Below are positions 1 to 8,560 of a stretch of 64,000 bases of DNA, piece by piece. Below the pieces are notes generated by a model that did no database searches, had not been told where the DNA came from, and saw only the letters and a program-made list of their open reading frames with translations. The stretch is taken from contig NZ_CP138858.1 of NCBI RefSeq assembly GCF_033878955.1, positions 186,001-250,000 of the forward strand, written 5' to 3'. Positions within the stretch are counted from its first letter, which is position 1, and each line of letters begins with the position of its first letter. A program made the translations under genes and the position numbers. The stretch comes from Coraliomargarita algicola. Its GTDB lineage: Bacteria > Verrucomicrobiota > Verrucomicrobiia > Opitutales > Coraliomargaritaceae.

Positions 1-42
1 ACTGATCTAAGAATTAGAAAACACCCCAAGGAGCGCTACTTA

Positions 43-798
43 ATGAAACAAATATTATCAAAGTCCCCATTCATACAGCAAAGGACACGAAGAGCCGCAT
101 TCACTCTAATTGAATTGCTGGTTGTCTTGGCTATTATTGGAATCTTGGCTGCTATAATAATTCCAGCGGTTGGTAATGTTCGTGAACGTTCGCATGAAGC
201 TCAATGTGTAAATAACTTAAGGCAACTGGTGATCGCAGCAAATTTATATGCGAGCGATAACCATGGCGATTATCCGGCGCTGAATGGTGAGACTGATGAA
301 AAAAGCCAGGTGCCATGGTTCCAGCAATTGCGACCTTATATTCACGTCGAGGGTTCGAACGAGCCGATTGAGCTGATCAATTGTCCATCTTCAGAATACT
401 ATATGGAGGTGGATGGTAATAAGAAGGTCACGCATGCTTATGGTTGGCACGCTAAGTTGATTCCTGATACGCGCACCAAGTCGGATGGTTCCAAGCCTAA
501 CCCCTATAAAGCATTTAAGGTGCAGCGTCCCAGTGAGACGATTTTGCTCGCGGATGCGGGGCAACGGTATCCCAGTGGTTGGGGCTTCGGTTATTATGCG
601 ATCAGTGGGACTTATACGGCTGCAACGGCTGAACAAGCACTGGGTATATCGAGCTTTACTGGCTATGGTGCATCTGCTGACAATCTCAGTTTCAGCACGC
701 GGCATAACGGTCGTGGGAATGCTGCCTTTGTGGATGGCCACGTAGAGTCTTTTGCTATGGGGGAAATTAAGCAAAAGCACGTCTATATTGAAGATTAA
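43..798 (+). CDS. Prepilin-type (H-X9-DG) secreted pseudopilin-like protein
   Basis: Encodes a 251-residue protein with a type IV prepilin/pseudopilin N-terminus. A basic leader ends before the motif AFTLIELLVVLAIIGILAAI at about residues 19-38, which is the processing site for a PilD-like prepilin peptidase followed by the hydrophobic assembly helix. The C-terminus has AAFVDGHVESF, the H-X9-DG type signature of the large planctomycete/verrucomicrobial family related to DUF1559. An AAGGAGCG ribosome site lies just upstream of the start. In these phyla such proteins are numerous and often lie near exported glycan-degrading enzymes. Their role is unproven and is inferred to be in cell-surface fibres or secretion. 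The next gene is on the same strand about 300 bp away. That 298-bp gap shows no gene I can support. Confidence 0.85.
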   Translation: MKQILSKSPFIQQRTRRAAFTLIELLVVLAIIGILAAIIIPAVGNVRERSHEAQCVNNLRQLVIAANLYASDNHGDYPALNGETDEKSQVPWFQQLRPYIHVEGSNEPIELINCPSSEYYMEVDGNKKVTHAYGWHAKLIPDTRTKSDGSKPNPYKAFKVQRPSETILLADAGQRYPSGWGFGYYAISGTYTAATAEQALGISSFTGYGASADNLSFSTRHNGRGNAAFVDGHVESFAMGEIKQKHVYIED

Positions 799-1096
799 TT
801 GATGGCTGGCCTAGTCGTTTTATTTGAAATTTAAAACGTTTAGGTCGTTGGGTATCGGTGTGTTGCAACCGAGCGTGGGCTGCAGTGATCTATGGCTAAG
901 AGGGGGCCGTTCATCGGAGCGGATCACAATTACACCGTCGCTAGTGGCAAAGTGTCGGCATTGTGCGTTTTTTTGATTCCATCCTCGGGAACAATCACGA
1001 AGATTAAATTCATTCATTTCTGCGCGTCCGAGTTCCCTTTATGCGCAAGCTCATTTACCTTCTTCGTATGTTGTATTCAATCCCCGCGTCGCTTCT

Positions 1097-4000
1097 ATGA
1101 TTCAGAGTCGTTTACTTTTACTCATTGCTTTGTCTTTGTCCGGCTCAGTTGTCGGTGAAGCCGTGGACTTGTCCGACTCAGCAAGCGCTACTTTGATTGG
1201 CGAGCGCGATTACTCATTCGGATACTGGCTCAACGGGATGCGGAAGCATGCGAGCGATCATTCGGCCGACATCCTGTGCTTGGAATCCGGATACTACGGA
1301 TTTTCTTTGGATTTGGCCGATCTCACTCAGGCACGACTGGGACGCTATACCGAGAGCTTGTCCTATGAGGAGGCCCTGGAAGCGGGGGCCTCGCGACTGG
1401 AGCAATTGGCGCCGGTTGATTTCGTAATTGAATTGGAATCAAAAGGGACGGTTTTCCGTGCGCGTAGTTCTTGGGCGGGGGAGGCCTCCCATCGAGACGC
1501 CCGTCACTTACAGGATGCCTGGATGTGGGAATCAGGCAAAGTCGCCCAGCACTATGAATTGCATGGTTTACAGTTTGAGGATTCACATGGCCGTCGATTG
1601 GGCGTGGACGGCTCTTTGAGTCTTGTTGCCTGGCCGCAGACGCTGAGCATGACGGCCGAGATTGCCCCCAGCCTGATTTATGCGGATGGTTGGCATGAGG
1701 GTGTGTTGGGAAATGGGCTGTGTGTGGTGGAAAAGCCATGGCAGGTGCCGCATGATCCACGCTTGGAAGCTTCTGAGATGACGGTCGAATGCTGGGTTAA
1801 GATTCCGACTAGTTTGGCCAGCACTTCGTCTGGCTATCTTCTCGCCAAGAATGGGCATGAAGGCAAAGCAGGCCACTACAGTTTTAAAATCCGTCAAGGG
1901 CGTGTGACCGCAAGCATGAACCTTGGACCCGGTGCAGAGAAGCGCCTGGCGGTTGAGCAACGGGGCAAGAGTTTTAAGGAAAATGCCTGGAACCACTTAG
2001 CGATGACCTACGATGGGCAAGCCATGCGTTTTTATATGAATGGGGCCCTACAAGGCACGAAGCCTTTGGTAGCGGAGCGTAGTTTCGGGGATGGGGCTTT
2101 GATGTTGGGGCAGCGTGCGGATGGCAATGGAGGGGTGACTTCGGCCGTTTTTGATCAGGTGCGCATCTGGGAGCGTGCCTTATCGGCAAGGGAACTGAAG
2201 GCGCATGCGGAAGCACCTGAAAGCCTCGTTCATACGGATGGTATCAATTACAATGAAACCTTCGATACCTATGGCGCAGCTGAAGTTCGAATCCCCGTGT
2301 GGAGCGATGTGACCGTGCGTCTCCGCTTGGGTGAGGCTTTACTAGAAGAGCAGGTTGCCGGCGTCTGGGCGATTGATGAGAAGCGTCGTTTCAGTTTGGC
2401 GGCGCCTCAGGTATCCACGGCGGATTGGCCGAAAGAGGGGCTGTCGATTCAGGTGCATGCCGATGGAGAGGGAGCCTTTCCGGTGGAATACGATCCGAGC
2501 TATAACGCCTATGTGGCCGAAGTGCGTCGTGAGAAGCGTGGCTGGAAAGGGAGTGAGGTGGCGAACTACGATGAGTTTGATTTGATCGTGGAAAACTCCG
2601 GTCAAGACGGGGCAGCGATTCCCTTTTTGTTTTATTTGCGCAATCCCGCACAGATTACCGGACTGTGTCCAATCTTATGCGATGCCGAAGGCGTGCCGAC
2701 CGGGCTGCCCGTGCAGTTGAGTAAAAATTGGCACTATCCCAAATTGGGGGCCTACTTGCGGGGCTATATGTTACTGCCCGCTAAGGCCGGTCGCACGACT
2801 TACAAGTTACGGATCGCCTATGGCTTCTATGGCAGCCTGCCTTCGGCCAGCCATGCGCAGCTTTCCTTAGTCGGCTATGGCGGTCATGGGCGCTGGGATC
2901 AGCTCGCCATCGGTAGCTGGGGGGAAACGTTCTGTTTTGATATGGATATGAGTCTGGTGGACGTGGCGATCACGGATGTGCGCATGTTAATGGCACGCAA
3001 GGGCAAGGATGGTAAGAAATGGGGCTGGACCGACGCGGGCTGGGGCGGCGATTGGCTCTCTGTGAACGATGATGCGGGCAAAAAATTATATTTCAGCGAG
3101 ATGAAGACGGCGTATTTGGCGCATGGCCCCTGCCTGAGCGAGGTGCGCTATGATGGCAACTATGGGAGCGCTCGCGAGGTCGGGCTCGAAGCAAAGGTGC
3201 AAACTTTGCGCACGGATGACTTTGCCCGCACCTTTCAGACTTTACGCTATACCTTCGACCAAAAACTCTCGGCCGAGGATGGCTGGCTCTTTAAAATGGG
3301 GCGCTCCGGGAAGTCTGTGTCGCCTCAGATCGCCTATGGTAATGCCGGGGGCTTAGTGCGTGAAGAAGCCGTTCCGGATCACTTGCGTAAGGGCGAGCTC
3401 TATCTGGACCGCGTCGCGCTGGAAGGTGCAGCCCCTTGGTGGGTGGGATTTCCCGGTGGCTATTTAAGCGAAGACCGGGATTGGGGCACGGGGAGTCGCG
3501 CGTGGATTATTCGCTCCTATCGTGCCAGTTTGGGCGGGAAGGTTTATACGCAGCCCACGATTTCTATGCCGGTGTATCAAGTGGATCGAGCCGGGCGGGT
3601 AAATCTCGATTTGCTACTGACGCCCCCTGCCGGGGTGACGGAGTTTCTGCCCGGTGATACGATTGAAATGGAGATCGAATGGATGACATTTCACCGTGAA
3701 GCCGATGATTACTATGGTCTGAATGAAGCCTATCGCCAACATTTGGTGGAAAACCCACGCTCTTGGAAAACGATCTATCGCGAAGCCAAGGGGAATGATT
3801 TAAAGGTTCAAGTGCAAGGGGGCACACTGCTGCACAGCTATCCCATCATTGTCCAAGCGGATGCCGATGCGGTGCGCGTTAAGATCGAAGGAGGGATCGG
3901 CTATGTGCCGATTCGTTTCGAAGGTTTGGAATCGGCGACCGGCTATACCCTGTATCAAATCGTCGATGGTCGGAAGATTGCCTTGGATCAGTCTATGCAT

Positions 4001-4117
4001 GGGAACGATTTCTGGCAGACCGATTATGACGTGGCCTCGAATACGTATAAGATCACCTATAATCTACCACTTGATTTGAAGAAGACCTCCGATTGGCTCC
4101 TGCAGCGGGATGACTGA
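1097..4117 (+). CDS. Large exported LamG/ConA-like protein
   Basis: 1006 residues. A signal peptide is visible at residues 1-21 (MIQSRLLLLIALSLSGSVVG). A LamG/concanavalin-A-like jellyroll spans about residues 195-370, with typical pieces such as MTVECWVKIP, NAWNHLAMTYDG and FDQVRIWERALSARE. The remaining 630 residues are beta-rich with many Trp and Tyr, and I cannot assign them to a named family. The last 90 residues look like another beta-sandwich. LamG modules commonly bind glycans, so this may be an extracellular carbohydrate-binding protein or a hydrolase of an unassigned family. No catalytic motif was recognised. The start lacks a clear Shine-Dalgarno sequence but is supported by the signal peptide. 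It stands alone between a pseudopilin gene and a regulator. Confidence 0.75.
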   Translation: MIQSRLLLLIALSLSGSVVGEAVDLSDSASATLIGERDYSFGYWLNGMRKHASDHSADILCLESGYYGFSLDLADLTQARLGRYTESLSYEEALEAGASRLEQLAPVDFVIELESKGTVFRARSSWAGEASHRDARHLQDAWMWESGKVAQHYELHGLQFEDSHGRRLGVDGSLSLVAWPQTLSMTAEIAPSLIYADGWHEGVLGNGLCVVEKPWQVPHDPRLEASEMTVECWVKIPTSLASTSSGYLLAKNGHEGKAGHYSFKIRQGRVTASMNLGPGAEKRLAVEQRGKSFKENAWNHLAMTYDGQAMRFYMNGALQGTKPLVAERSFGDGALMLGQRADGNGGVTSAVFDQVRIWERALSARELKAHAEAPESLVHTDGINYNETFDTYGAAEVRIPVWSDVTVRLRLGEALLEEQVAGVWAIDEKRRFSLAAPQVSTADWPKEGLSIQVHADGEGAFPVEYDPSYNAYVAEVRREKRGWKGSEVANYDEFDLIVENSGQDGAAIPFLFYLRNPAQITGLCPILCDAEGVPTGLPVQLSKNWHYPKLGAYLRGYMLLPAKAGRTTYKLRIAYGFYGSLPSASHAQLSLVGYGGHGRWDQLAIGSWGETFCFDMDMSLVDVAITDVRMLMARKGKDGKKWGWTDAGWGGDWLSVNDDAGKKLYFSEMKTAYLAHGPCLSEVRYDGNYGSAREVGLEAKVQTLRTDDFARTFQTLRYTFDQKLSAEDGWLFKMGRSGKSVSPQIAYGNAGGLVREEAVPDHLRKGELYLDRVALEGAAPWWVGFPGGYLSEDRDWGTGSRAWIIRSYRASLGGKVYTQPTISMPVYQVDRAGRVNLDLLLTPPAGVTEFLPGDTIEMEIEWMTFHREADDYYGLNEAYRQHLVENPRSWKTIYREAKGNDLKVQVQGGTLLHSYPIIVQADADAVRVKIEGGIGYVPIRFEGLESATGYTLYQIVDGRKIALDQSMHGNDFWQTDYDVASNTYKITYNLPLDLKKTSDWLLQRDD

Positions 4118-4502
4118 GTGGATTCAGTCTCCGCTTTGCTATAAAAGGACTCGCATCTGCCCCATCTATTAAGAAAGACTGGTGAACCACTAGCTGCAAA
4201 CGATGAGGTGCCCAGGTAGTTTGTAGATAGTCAGCTAGAACTTTGGTTGTGGCTCCTTCACTTCATCAGTTTAGTATGGATACGCCTTGACGGCCATTTC
4301 ACAATTTCTGAACTCCGTCTGCCTGATTACACGAGATCTAGGTCTTTCTAGTGCGTTTAACAAGGTGGATCCGTCTTCGCTGAAGATCGGCCGAGATTGA
4401 AAATGAACTTTAGGATGAAACTTTCGCTTATGTATTTTTCTTTTGTGAAGAGGCGGAGGTTTATGACTTGTCATAAACTTTCAAAATTTACAGTAGTTCT
4501 CG
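4118..4502. other. Intergenic region upstream of the PAS-AraC regulator
   Basis: 385 bp between the LamG gene and the AraC-family gene. I see no credible coding sequence; a 67-codon minus-strand frame (4271-4474) has no recognisable features. The region presumably holds the promoter of the regulator, and it contains the palindrome listed separately at 4459-4478. Confidence 0.5.
4459..4478. promoter_or_regulatory. Perfect inverted repeat upstream of araC-type gene
   Basis: GTTTATGA-cttg-TCATAAAC is a perfect 8-bp inverted repeat with a 4-bp spacer, ending 24 bp before the regulator's start codon. Its position suits an operator, perhaps for autoregulation. AraC proteins more often use direct repeats, so the binding protein may be another one. 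It could also fold as a hairpin in the leader mRNA. Confidence 0.35.
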
Positions 4503-5315
4503 ATGTCATTACCTTGCCACAACGGAGACAATAAAGTCACTGCCCGCTCTAAGTTCTTTGCATCATTGCAACCGGGGCAGTTGCTGGAATCTCTTTTTGA
4601 TGCCATTCCAGGCGTTTCTTATTTTGTTAAAGATAGGGAATGTCGCTTCATGGGCGGGAGTTTGAGTTTTGCCAAGGCAATGGGGGAGTCAACCGTTGAG
4701 GCATTAATTGGAAACACTGACTATAATTATAGTCCGGACTTTCTAGCGGATGCCTTCTACGCTGATGACCAATTGGTGATGAGCGAGGGAAAGGCTATCT
4801 TTGGAAAGGTTGAGCTGGTGCCGTCCGCCGATGGTTCTTTAGATTGGCTCTGCACCACAAAAATCCCTTTATTTGATATCGAGGGAGCCGTGGTTGGACT
4901 CGCTGGAGTTTCGCACATTATCCGTGACTCTGATACAGTATATTCGGACCATCCGGAGATTCGCCGCATCGTTGACTTTGTACGTAAGCACTACAGAAAT
5001 AAGTTATCAATTTCAGATATGGCGAATGAAGGGGGGATTTCTGTCAGCACCCAGGAGCGTTTATTTCGTAAATTGTTTGGGTTGACGCCGCTCATGTATT
5101 TGCAGAAAACGCGTTTGAATGCTGCTTGCGTGATGCTGCGTAAGACAGATATCGGCTTGGCTCGTATCGCGGTGGAATGTGGATTTAATGATCAAACCAG
5201 TATGACGCGTCTTTTTCGCCTAGAACTAAAAATTACTCCGTTAAAATACCGTCGCCGCTTTAGTTCTGCAAAGTTGTCGCACCGTAAAAGCAGTAAGAAC
5301 ATTTACAATAGTTAA
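4503..5315 (+). CDS. PAS domain-containing AraC-family transcriptional regulator
   Basis: 270 residues. The N-terminal part (about 30-135) looks like a PAS sensor domain: DAIPGVSYFVKDRECRFMGG is followed by a PAC-like tail with PLFDIEGAVVGLAGVSHIIRD. The C-terminal part (about 150-255) is an AraC/XylS double helix-turn-helix, with the first helix pair at ISDMANEGGISVSTQERLFR and the second at IGLARIAVECGFNDQTSMTRLFR followed by TPLKYRR. It is therefore a cytoplasmic one-component regulator of an unknown signal. PAS-AraC proteins are common in Verrucomicrobiota near sugar-utilisation genes. It ends 4 bp from the convergent apbE-like gene. The target is unknown; the palindrome upstream suggests autoregulation. 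Confidence 0.85.
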   Translation: MSLPCHNGDNKVTARSKFFASLQPGQLLESLFDAIPGVSYFVKDRECRFMGGSLSFAKAMGESTVEALIGNTDYNYSPDFLADAFYADDQLVMSEGKAIFGKVELVPSADGSLDWLCTTKIPLFDIEGAVVGLAGVSHIIRDSDTVYSDHPEIRRIVDFVRKHYRNKLSISDMANEGGISVSTQERLFRKLFGLTPLMYLQKTRLNAACVMLRKTDIGLARIAVECGFNDQTSMTRLFRLELKITPLKYRRRFSSAKLSHRKSSKNIYNS

Positions 5316-5319
5316 CATC

Positions 5320-6135
5320 TTAACTCTCTACTATGCCGTTCGTGGATTCTTCGAAGAAACGCACCGAACTATGGAGGCCTTTGAGCGATTTTAATCGAGG
5401 AGTCAGTAGAGCAGCTGTAGAGTAAGCATCTGCTTTAGCGGCACTGGAATGGATCACCCAAACGCGGGGCCGAGAGTAATTGAGAAAGTTCGGATCGAGG
5501 GAGACGATGTGGGAGCCTTGAATCGCAGTGCCGGATGAGCTCAGTGCTTGATTTTTCAATTGAATTGTAAGCGTGCTGTTGTCGCCCCCCAGCGCAATGT
5601 CCCAGGTTCGCTCGCCAAAGGCTAGCTGCGTGCTGGCACCCGCAGCAAGTAGGGCGCATTTGATTCCTAGCTCATTCAGTGTGATTTGCAATTGGTCTAG
5701 CGCGTAGCCTTTACCAATACCGCCCAGGTCGATTTCACGGCCACGTTCAATACAGTGTACCGCTGGGCGATTAGGATCGAGCATTAGCTGCCCGCTTAGT
5801 TTGGGGCGCTCACCCGGTTGGGCCTGCTTAGTATGTTCAATCAGGCGGCCGAGGCTGCAGTCGAAGAGGCCCTGGGTTTCTTGGCCCGCTTCAAGCGCTA
5901 AGCGCAAGCAGGCGTGACAGTCTTCGCTTACAAAGAGTGACTGATCACTCTCCATTTGGTTAATTTGCCAGATGTCGCTGCCTTCAATGTAGCGGCTGAG
6001 AGAGGCTTCGATGGCATCGATCCGCGCGATACAGGCACTGGCGGCGCTGTTGGCTAGGGCTGGATCGTTTGAGATTAGACGAAGTGAGAATGTCGTCTTC
6101 ATCGCTTCGTGTGTATATGTGTGTAATAGACTCAT
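5320..6135 (-). CDS. apbE: FAD:protein FMN transferase (ApbE family)
   Basis: 271 residues from the start at 6135. ApbE enzymes transfer FMN from FAD to a Thr of target flavoproteins and need Mg2+. Seen: the EIDLGGIGKGYALDQL core motif, LLAAGASTQLAFG, SSSGTAI, and the Mg-site-like ADAYSTAALLTP near the C-terminus. The ATG at 6135 overlaps the TGA of the upstream glycosyltransferase gene as ATGA, suggesting translational coupling. A second ATG at 6102 (MKTTFSLRL) is an alternative start and fits the usual start of the soluble family better. The open frame extends upstream to 6372 inside the glycosyltransferase gene, but that extension is low-complexity and out of frame with a real gene, so I rejected it. 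No Rnf/Nqr substrate genes are nearby. Confidence 0.85.
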   Translation of the reverse strand: MSLLHTYTHEAMKTTFSLRLISNDPALANSAASACIARIDAIEASLSRYIEGSDIWQINQMESDQSLFVSEDCHACLRLALEAGQETQGLFDCSLGRLIEHTKQAQPGERPKLSGQLMLDPNRPAVHCIERGREIDLGGIGKGYALDQLQITLNELGIKCALLAAGASTQLAFGERTWDIALGGDNSTLTIQLKNQALSSSGTAIQGSHIVSLDPNFLNYSRPRVWVIHSSAAKADAYSTAALLTPRLKSLKGLHSSVRFFEESTNGIVES

Positions 6136-7649
6136 GGCTGAGGGGCTTGCTGCCATTGTTGCCATAGGTCCTTGCGGAGGTAAAGAATAACAGGAACGTT
6201 GGCCCGTAGACTGCGTGGGAGTTCGGTGTGTGTGGCTTGAAGTTGGGTCTGTGTGGCGAGCTGCTGTTCGGGCATCGCTAAGACGACTGGAAATGTTGTC
6301 ATCTCCGGAATGGGTGTGGGCCAATAGCCGATCTGGCTGCCAAGCTGTTTGAGGTACCAGGGAAGTGGCCAATATTCTTTACCCACGACTGCGAGAGTGC
6401 CGAGCGGGTGCATCGCATCGAGTTGCTGTAGCCAGTGTGCGAGCTTAGGTGCATCGGCACTGGTCGGCACATAGGCATATGGGTTGCGCGTCGAGTTTGC
6501 GAGGCGACCGTTGATCAAGAGGCATTGGTTGGTCTGATGGCCGAGCCCGATAGTAAAGAGCAACAGCAGTATGCTCTTAAGTGCTTTGCCTGAGGGCTTA
6601 ATTGACTGGAGTGCGAAGCCTGCCAACAGACAAACATGTGCCCATGGCAATAGCATGAGCCAAGGGGTTTTATATTGAATGCAGCTGTAGATCAGTAGGT
6701 GCACGAGAGCGCTGAGGCCAAGAAACCAGCAACATGTTGGACTTTTGCATTGTATGATGCAGCGCACGAGGCAGGTTGTTGCTAAAATTAAAATCAGGCC
6801 CTCCGGCCAGGCGATGCCTGCTTCGCGCTGGGGCCATACCAGCAGTTTTAAATAATACCCGAAGGCTTTCTCATGCCCTGCGGTTGTCTGGTATTCAAAG
6901 AATGTGCGGAAGGCATCGATGAACTGGGCGGGATTGCGTAGGTAATTGCTATAAAAAAGTCCCGCGCTGGCGAGGGCGACTAGCGTGATGATGGCGTAGC
7001 TGCGCAAGTAGGTGTGATAGGAGTGCGCGGGTGTGCCTAGGGATGTGGAGTATCTTTGAAGGATGTAGAGTAGGATCACTGCGGGGGCCCAACTGAGTAT
7101 GGAGATGGCGAAAGTCTCTTTAGTGGCAAACATCAAGCCGATCGAGAGTCCTGCGGCGATGGCTCGTAGAGTATTTGGTTTGAGCGTGACTTGATAAAGA
7201 CTGGCGCATGCGAGCATACCGAAGAGCGTGAGCCAGCTTTCATGAATATACATCCGACTGTAATAAACTAGTAGCGGCGACGTGGCGAGTAAGGCTGCTG
7301 CGCCCAATGCGCCCCATTTGCCCATGAATCGAAGCCATAAAAGGGGAGTGAATACGAGAAGAATGCCGGCAATAACGGTGCTGCTGCGTAAGGTTTGCGC
7401 GTTGAGCTGCGTCCATTCATGCTCGCCGCGAAGCGCTGCAATCGGCCGAGTGATTTGCGTCAGTATCGGTCCGTGAAAGTGCTGCGGATCGAAAACATAG
7501 TCATCACCTTCCAATTGCTGTGCCAGTATCCGTGCGCCCGTAGCTTCATCCGCATGCATGGGGCGCGTGCCTAAGTCATCTGTGCGTAGCCATACCGCAA
7601 AGATCAACACGACGAGCCATGCGAGGTAGATGAGTGGATCTTTCTTCAT
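6132..7649 (-). CDS. Agl23-type membrane glycosyltransferase (GT39-like)
   Basis: 505 residues, multi-spanning (about 10 hydrophobic segments). The N-terminal loop after the first membrane segment carries RPMHADEATGARILAQQLEG and FDPQHFHGPILT, the hallmark of the 'flippase activity-associated protein Agl23' family (TIGR03663), related to dolichyl-phosphate-mannose protein mannosyltransferases. The Asp-Glu in HADEA is the likely catalytic/metal site of this fold. Family knowledge suggests transfer of sugars from a polyprenyl carrier on the outer face of the membrane. The function of bacterial members is not established. It is transcribed divergently from the GT2 gene, which could supply the polyprenyl-linked sugar (inference). 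It is coupled to the apbE gene downstream by a 4-bp overlap. Confidence 0.8.
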   Translation of the reverse strand: MKKDPLIYLAWLVVLIFAVWLRTDDLGTRPMHADEATGARILAQQLEGDDYVFDPQHFHGPILTQITRPIAALRGEHEWTQLNAQTLRSSTVIAGILLVFTPLLWLRFMGKWGALGAAALLATSPLLVYYSRMYIHESWLTLFGMLACASLYQVTLKPNTLRAIAAGLSIGLMFATKETFAISILSWAPAVILLYILQRYSTSLGTPAHSYHTYLRSYAIITLVALASAGLFYSNYLRNPAQFIDAFRTFFEYQTTAGHEKAFGYYLKLLVWPQREAGIAWPEGLILILATTCLVRCIIQCKSPTCCWFLGLSALVHLLIYSCIQYKTPWLMLLPWAHVCLLAGFALQSIKPSGKALKSILLLLFTIGLGHQTNQCLLINGRLANSTRNPYAYVPTSADAPKLAHWLQQLDAMHPLGTLAVVGKEYWPLPWYLKQLGSQIGYWPTPIPEMTTFPVVLAMPEQQLATQTQLQATHTELPRSLRANVPVILYLRKDLWQQWQQAPQP

Positions 7650-7742
7650 GCGCTAAGTATGCCTTGGCTTGGTGGATTGTTGCTTCCCTTTTGTTGCTTT
7701 GCTATTGAATGGCTCACTGGGCAGATTATCATCTATAAGCTA

Positions 7743-8501
7743 ATGGTGACTTCAATACAAAGTATCGTCCTGGTGACGCCAGTGTGGAACGATTCAGCGC
7801 GACTTGAAGTCTTTGGACATGAGTTGGCCCAGACTTTCGCAGCTGCAGCGATGCCGATACGTTGGATTATAGCTGATGATGGTTCGAAGGCATCCGAGCG
7901 TATGCGCTACTCGAAGTTGCTGCGCCGTTTTCAAGCGATTTATCCGAACATCGAGCTTATGCATTTTTCGCCTAGGTCTTGTAAGGGGGGCGCGGTTTAC
8001 GGCGCTTGGAATCAATGTCCAAATTCGGACTATTTGGCTTTTGTCGATGGAGATGGTGCGGTTTGCCCCGATGCCGTTATTCGCTTGTTACGTCGCGTTG
8101 TCGAAGCGGGGGGGAGCTCTGGTGTCATCGGGGTGCGTGCGCATGGTGGCCGTTTGGCTGTTCGTCGAACTCTATTGCGGGCACTTTCGTATTATTTATT
8201 TCGATTTTTAGTGCGTAAAATCGTCAAGCTAGACAGTTCGGATACACAGTGTGGTGCGAAGGCATTCCCAGCGCGGCAATATCGTGAAATTTCGGATCGG
8301 CTCTTTGAACAGGGTTTTGTCTTTGATGTTGAGTTGCTGCTGGCTTTTCAGCAGGCAGGCGTGGACATTCAGGAAATGGATATTCCATGGCAAGAGATCG
8401 CCGGGAGTCGGGTGAATCTGATGCGTGATTCGCGGCAAATGTTGGCGGGGCTATTCCGGATTCGTCGACGTTCCAAATCCGGTGTTTACGATCATGTGTG
8501 A
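7743..8501 (+). CDS. Family 2 glycosyltransferase (polyprenyl-phosphate sugar synthase-like)
   Basis: 252 residues from the ATG at 7743. The nucleotide-binding start SIVLVTPVWNDSARLE, the acidic WIIADDGS, and the DxD motif region LAFVDGDGAVCPDAVIRLL identify a GT-A fold GT2 enzyme. The later SSDTQCGAKAFPA and FDVELLLAFQQAG segments resemble dolichyl/undecaprenyl-phosphate glucosyl- or mannosyltransferases. The frame stays open back to 7659, but those 28 residues (rich in hydrophobics and Cys) precede the conserved start, so 7743 is preferred. It is divergent from the Agl23-type gene. Together they look like a pair that makes and uses a lipid-linked sugar (inference). Confidence 0.8.
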   Translation: MVTSIQSIVLVTPVWNDSARLEVFGHELAQTFAAAAMPIRWIIADDGSKASERMRYSKLLRRFQAIYPNIELMHFSPRSCKGGAVYGAWNQCPNSDYLAFVDGDGAVCPDAVIRLLRRVVEAGGSSGVIGVRAHGGRLAVRRTLLRALSYYLFRFLVRKIVKLDSSDTQCGAKAFPARQYREISDRLFEQGFVFDVELLLAFQQAGVDIQEMDIPWQEIAGSRVNLMRDSRQMLAGLFRIRRRSKSGVYDHV

Positions 8502-8560
8502 TTCGCAGGTGATCTAAAATAGGTTTGTTTTCGAGATTGGCTTCAGGTAGGTATGTATAG

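Noticed and set aside
917..931. GAGCGGATCACAATT, one mismatch to half of the E. coli lac operator
   Set aside because: No matching second half-site, no LacI-type gene nearby, and it is not close to a start codon; likely chance.
892..1158. 88-codon plus-strand frame before the LamG gene
   Set aside because: No domain, Cys/Phe-rich chance composition, and it overlaps the LamG signal peptide region.
6136..6372. N-terminal extension of the ApbE frame
   Set aside because: The extension is low-complexity, overlaps the Agl23-type gene, and the ATGA overlap start at 6135 is better.
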